This document shows, piece by piece, positions 60,551 to 64,000 of a stretch of DNA of 64,000 nucleotides. Location: NCBI RefSeq assembly GCF_025118155.1, contig NW_026251387.1:1953501-2017500 (forward strand). Direction: 5' to 3'. Origin of the DNA: Cokeromyces recurvatus. Taxonomy: Eukaryota; Mucoromycota; Mucoromycetes; Mucorales; Mucoraceae. The position numbers and the translations under genes were made by a program. Every line of letters starts with the position of its first letter. The first letter of the stretch is position 1. The notes under the pieces were generated by a model. That model did not search any database, was not told the DNA's origin, and saw only the letters and a program-made list of their open reading frames with translations.

Positions 60551-61984
60551 TGATGAGAATATTAGCTATTATAAAACAAGACGATCAATATGTTGCTTAT
60601 GATAATAAGAAGAGATATGCATTTTTTTTTATTTTCTTATCCATCGTTTACATGTTATAATTAAAAAGTGAATGATTTGGGTAGTGTTGAAGCTTAAAAT
60701 CAGCAATTGAAAAAAAAAGATAGAATAATATAAATGAACGGTTTATATCAATATAATATATATTGTTTTGTTATTATATATACATAAAAGAAAAGAAATA
60801 AAAAAAAACATTCTTTTTCGTAGTAGTAAAGTATATATAAGTAACAATTGCTGTACAGTAATCTTATTTGACCCAATCACATGCTACCAAATTTAGTATA
60901 GTAATAAATCATGAAGTTATAGTAAGGTTAAACAAACTTTTATTTTTATTAATGAGCACGTAATATCTTAAATAGACTAGTAGTTTTCCCAGGTTAGTTT
61001 ATAGAGAACAAATGTACTTTCAAGATGAAAAAAACGAAAAAAAAACAAAGTGTAATTGCAAGTAAATCAAGTTGAAAGTTAATGATAGAGAAGTCTATTA
61101 AACAACTGGTGATTTGGATTGAACTGAAAAAAAAAAAGAGGGATTTCATTGTGTGCTATGTAGTTTATATCATCCAATAAGATACAAATGATTAGCTAAT
61201 TTAAGAATCGCTGTAAAACTGTTGTAGTAGTGGTGGTAGAAGTAGTAGAAAAAGATAATTTGTTCAGAAGAAATGATAAGGGATCTTTTTCAACAGTTTG
61301 AGATATTCATAATTGATGATTATGCAGGATATCACATGCTCCTTAGTGAAACGAATTTCTGGATTAAAGGTGGCCAAGAAATAGCCAATCAAGCTTCCAA
61401 TATAAACATCGCTTATGCTCAAGTCTTGTCATTGGTGAGTAAAGGATAGAATTAAATCGTGTGTCTTATTCAATCTGACTAAACAATAACTAAAATGGTG
61501 GTTTTGAGTTTCAATCAATACTAAATAGAGCTCTATTGAATAAAAATTATCTTGTGTGAGTCTTGATTTAGTAAGATTACATATAGTGCTTTATTATCAC
61601 GTCTTCCAAATAAGATCCCTTAAACCATATGATTCAAAACGTTCATATTTGTACTGCTTCTATGTTAATAAATATAAGAATAGTTTAGTTAAATCTGGAA
61701 AATCCAACATTAATCAATCTCTCGGATGATGTAGCCTATGAAATAGGAAGCACATACTCCTCATAAAGGAAGAGTAAACAAACAAATGAATAGTTAACTT
61801 TGAACTAGTTGTTAAATGCTTAATAATTCTTCAAGTAGAGAAAAGCTCAAGCTTTTTCAAGTAATAGCTGCATATACAGTAGATGGAATAAGAGTTTTTG
61901 TTTCACCAGAAGAGTTAGTATTTATGTTAAGATTGTAATGATTACAGGGACAAGCTATAGTTATTAAAATAAGGTGCAGGATGA
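60551..61984. other. Upstream of CYRI gene, with coding-like pieces
   Basis: The left part should hold the CYRI promoter. From about 61275 rightward, separate plus-strand open pieces appear: 61275-61436 (MIRDLFQQFEIFIIDD..., ending at a GTGAGT donor-like site), about 61692-61766 (NLSDDVAYEIG) and about 61836-61940 (KLKLFQVIAAYTVDGIRVFV). They may be exons or decayed parts of the gene interrupted by the transposon. No complete model fits. Confidence 0.35.
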
Positions 61985-62244
61985 TGTCAGGGAGGAGATT
62001 TTTTTTTATCAGGCTATAGGGATAGACACTTAGGCAGCAAACAATATGCTGAGCATTTAGAAATGTTGATAAACTATTATGATAATAATGCTAATGAAGC
62101 AAAGGATCATTTATGTACTATCGTCTCTAAGTTAAAGAGCAATGTACACCAAATGGAAAAATTATTCGCGCATTTTTTCAAAAAAAAAAAAAAAAAAAAA
62201 AAAAAATTAGCACTACTTCAGCATACGTAAAATGCGCAAATTTA

Positions 62245-63507
62245 TTAGATAGGTTTACGATTAAGACAATCTTCAAACTTGGATGCAGAATAATTACAAA
62301 ATCTTCGAAGATCACTGTACAATCTTCTATTGCAAGCGTCTGCAATTCTTGAAGTCAATATTTCTTTCAAAAGCTGCTCTCTTTTAAGTTTGCTTTTACA
62401 AACCGACCAAAATTGCTCAATGGGGATAAGCTCAGGCGAATAAGGGGGCAGATATACGTACTTAAATTTCCGGCTCTCAATAAGGTTTTGAATGTCTTGA
62501 TGCTTATGAATAGAAGCATTGTCCATTATCAGATAACGACCTTTAAATTCCTCAGGATGGTCCATTACATCCAAAACACTATTGATAAAGTTGAAGTAAT
62601 ACCCAGTAGTTGTACCACTGTTACTATTCACTTTTGAAGTGGATTCTCTTACTGCTTTTCTCTTTTTTTGATGGAGGCAACGCTCGTGGTCTTTGCTCTT
62701 GTTTTGGGTACTTTCACAATCGCACGATCGCCTTCTTTGGACCAAGAAAAATTTCTTCTAAGATTGATATGAAAAGCAACTTCACCAATAAACACGCAGT
62801 TGCTGGTGAAGTCCATATCTACTTCCACCCATTTTTTTTTACCCACTGATAACGCTCTTCAATTTTTCTTCAGTGCTGTTTCTCTCTACGGATTGTAAAC
62901 GTGCTTACTTGAATTTAATTTTACATTTCTCCTTTACAAATCTGTTAAAGCCGCTTTTACTGATATCAAGTTTACCAAACCTATCAGTCAATGCATTAAG
63001 CATATAGTCTAATGTAACGGAGTCGGGTGTTTTTGTCCTCCCATTCAATTATGAAGTCCTTATGCTTCTCGGTTAAGATTGGTGGTCTACCCACTGGTCT
63101 TCCGCTGCCTGTAGCTCTTTGAATGTACTCCTGAGGAGCTTTGTTGTTCTTGGCCACCCAGCCCTGTGCTGTGCTGTGCTGTGCGAACATTAATATTAAG
63201 AGACATCGCAGCAGCACGAACGCTCATTCCTTTTCTCCTCGACAAGATAAAAGAGTTTCTCTTTCTCGGTATCCTTATAGTGTTTATATGCTTTTGTTCC
63301 CTTATTCGTTTGCTTTTTGTCGTTTGGTGGTGTTTCAGTTTTCGTTCTTATTTCTTTCTCGGGAGGCTTCAACGCTGTATAACGATCGTAATCAGTTACG
63401 CTTTCGACTGGATACATCTCGTTATCAACCTCCATTTAAAACTCTATCACTTTGTATCCTTCAATGTCATGTTGATTTCCTAAACCGTCTTCAAAAATAA
63501 TGTTCAT
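62245..63507 (-). pseudogene. Tc1/mariner (IS630-like, DD34E) transposase, broken
   Basis: The coding traces run right to left. There is a likely start at 63507, then a stop after about 24 codons, then TEKEKLFYLVEEK, an HTH region NINVRTAQ-like in another frame, GSGRPVGRPPILTEKHKDFI (GRPR-type linker), LDYMLNALTDRFGKLDISKSGF, the DDE core FIGEVAFHINLRRNFSWSKEG and finally GYYFNFINSVLDVMDHPEEF, LIMDNASIHKHQDIQNLIES and YSPELIPIEQFWSVCKSKLKRE. At least three frameshifts and several in-frame stops separate these pieces. The first catalytic Asp (usually FIDE) is Gly here (FIGE). The second Asp (MDNASIH) and the Glu (PIEQFW) remain, 34 residues apart, defining DD34E. It is inactive. The last 166-codon frame (62745-62245) is the best-preserved part. 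Confidence 0.9.
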
Positions 63508-63573
63508 CTTCTTAAATGTTGCAAAGAAAGAGAGTTAAAGAAAAAATACACTAATCTTTTTCAATTATGTACG

Positions 63574-63574
<1 letters not shown>

Positions 63575-63614
<40 letters not shown>
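63575..63614. repeat. Poly-T run, 40 nt, inside transposon right end
   Basis: Directly abuts the right inverted repeat of the Tc1/mariner element. The left end has an A28 run a few bases inside its repeat. Confidence 0.9.
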
Positions 63615-63615
<1 letters not shown>

Positions 63616-63694
63616 AATAATTTTTCCGTTTGATGTATTCCCTGAAAATTCAATTAATTATACAACTAATAACTGTTTAGTGATTAAAAAATAA

Positions 63695-64000
63695 TAAGCA
63701 AATCTGTAAAAGGTATACTGTCAATTAGTGTGATATGTTTTTTTTCCCAATGAGGCAGACATACACTGTTAAAAACACTGTTGAACTTGCTCAAAATTAT
63801 GGAGATTCACTTAAAGATAGAGCATAAATAAGTTGCTGCATATGAGATAGATATAGAGAAAAAAAAACAATGCCTTTCACAAGTGAAAAATAAAAAGAAA
63901 GATGGGAAAAGAGCATGTTAAGTTCATAATCAAGGGCTTTTTCTAGAAACAACTCTTAGCTACAAACTCTGATTTAATATATATAGTTTATATATGAAGA
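63695..64000. other. Window end, nothing recognised
   Basis: AT-rich sequence to the right of the transposon and the interrupted frame. No open frame above about 30 codons resembles a known protein. Confidence 0.5.

Larger units (their letters stand above)
62147..63635 (-). mobile_element. Tc1/mariner-type DNA transposon, degenerate copy
   Basis: 1489 bp bounded by terminal inverted repeats. The left end (62147-62167) and the reverse complement of the right end (63635-63615) match at 19 of 21 positions. They share the core GGAAAAATTATTC and begin CAC/CATCAAA. Both ends are flanked by TA (62145-62146 and 63636-63637), the target duplication characteristic of Tc1/mariner. Just inside the repeats are an A28 run (62180-62207) and a T40 run (63575-63614), so both ends have purine/pyrimidine tails in mirror orientation. 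The only gene is a broken transposase on the minus strand. The copy is therefore non-autonomous, though its ends could still be mobilised in principle. Confidence 0.9.
61985..63694 (+). pseudogene. Coding-like segment split by the Tc1/mariner insertion
   Basis: Plus-strand frame 61985-62146 (54 codons, containing GYRDRHLGSKQYAEHLEM and NEAKDHLCTIVSKL) ends exactly at the transposon. If the element and one copy of the TA duplication are set aside, the same frame continues at 63638 for 18 further codons (FPENSINYTTNNC...) to a TAA at 63692-63694. This suggests insertion into the last exon of a host gene or into an older repeat. Pieces upstream (from about 61275) may belong to it. No family is recognised and no full gene model could be assembled, so it may already have been decayed before the insertion. 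Confidence 0.4.

Noticed and set aside
62413..62849. Plus-strand open frames in the transposon
   Set aside because: They are antisense to the transposase remnants, which explain the sequence.

Overview
The window looks like nuclear DNA of an early-diverging filamentous fungus, most likely Mucoromycota (Mucorales-like). This is inferred from the following. Genes are dense and carry many short GT-AG introns of roughly 50-100 bp (a few are longer). Non-coding DNA is very AT-rich, with long pure A/T runs. The gene set is fungal (HEM13, Sec9-type SNARE, HAL4/SAT4-type kinase, proteinase B inhibitor). Several families are retained that Dikarya often lack (CYRI/FAM49, WWE domain, NXPE-like domain, LAMTOR3). 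No species can be named from the sequence alone.

Layout. 1-315: 5' end of an Nha1-type Na+/H+ antiporter (minus). 1.7-2.7 kb: WWE-domain protein (minus). 3.7-7.4 kb: SEC17 and a DYRK/Yak1-type kinase in tandem (plus). 7.5-8.4 kb: two small, divergently transcribed secreted proteins. 8.6-13.8 kb: three minus-strand genes (NXPE/PC-esterase-like membrane protein, ricin-type beta-trefoil protein, spliced LAMTOR3). 13.8-18.5 kb: long gene-poor stretch. 18.5-24.0 kb: a coiled-coil protein with a -1 frame break, then RPN1 (plus). 24.2-25.2 kb: SEC9 (minus). 26.6-27.9 kb: aldo-keto reductase (plus). 30.5-37.1 kb: HAL4-type kinase, RPL9 and a multi-LIM protein (all minus). 39.2-43.2 kb: RNAi-type RNA-dependent RNA polymerase (plus). 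45.0-45.1 kb: a U4 snRNA gene (minus). 45.3-48.1 kb: TAF7 and CENP-K, head to head. 49.1-49.5 kb: TIM13 (minus). 52.9-60.6 kb: HEM13 (plus), then DSS1, PBI2, CCS1 and a CYRI homologue (all minus). 62.1-63.6 kb: a degenerate Tc1/mariner element with intact terminal inverted repeats and a TA duplication, inserted into a coding-like segment.

Most genes are unrelated housekeeping functions: vesicle fusion (Sec17, Sec9), proteasome (Rpn1), TORC1/Ragulator (LAMTOR3), mitochondria (Tim13, Dss1), haem (Hem13), copper/SOD (Ccs1), transcription (TAF7), splicing (U4), kinetochore (CENP-K) and RNAi (RdRP). There is no operon-like organisation. Several genes are split into exons so short that they are not visible as single open frames: LAMTOR3, TIM13, PBI2, the CCS1 amino end and the 5' half of the aldo-keto reductase. 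I reconstructed them from splice sites and family similarity. Exon coordinates were derived by eye from splice consensus and reading-frame continuity.
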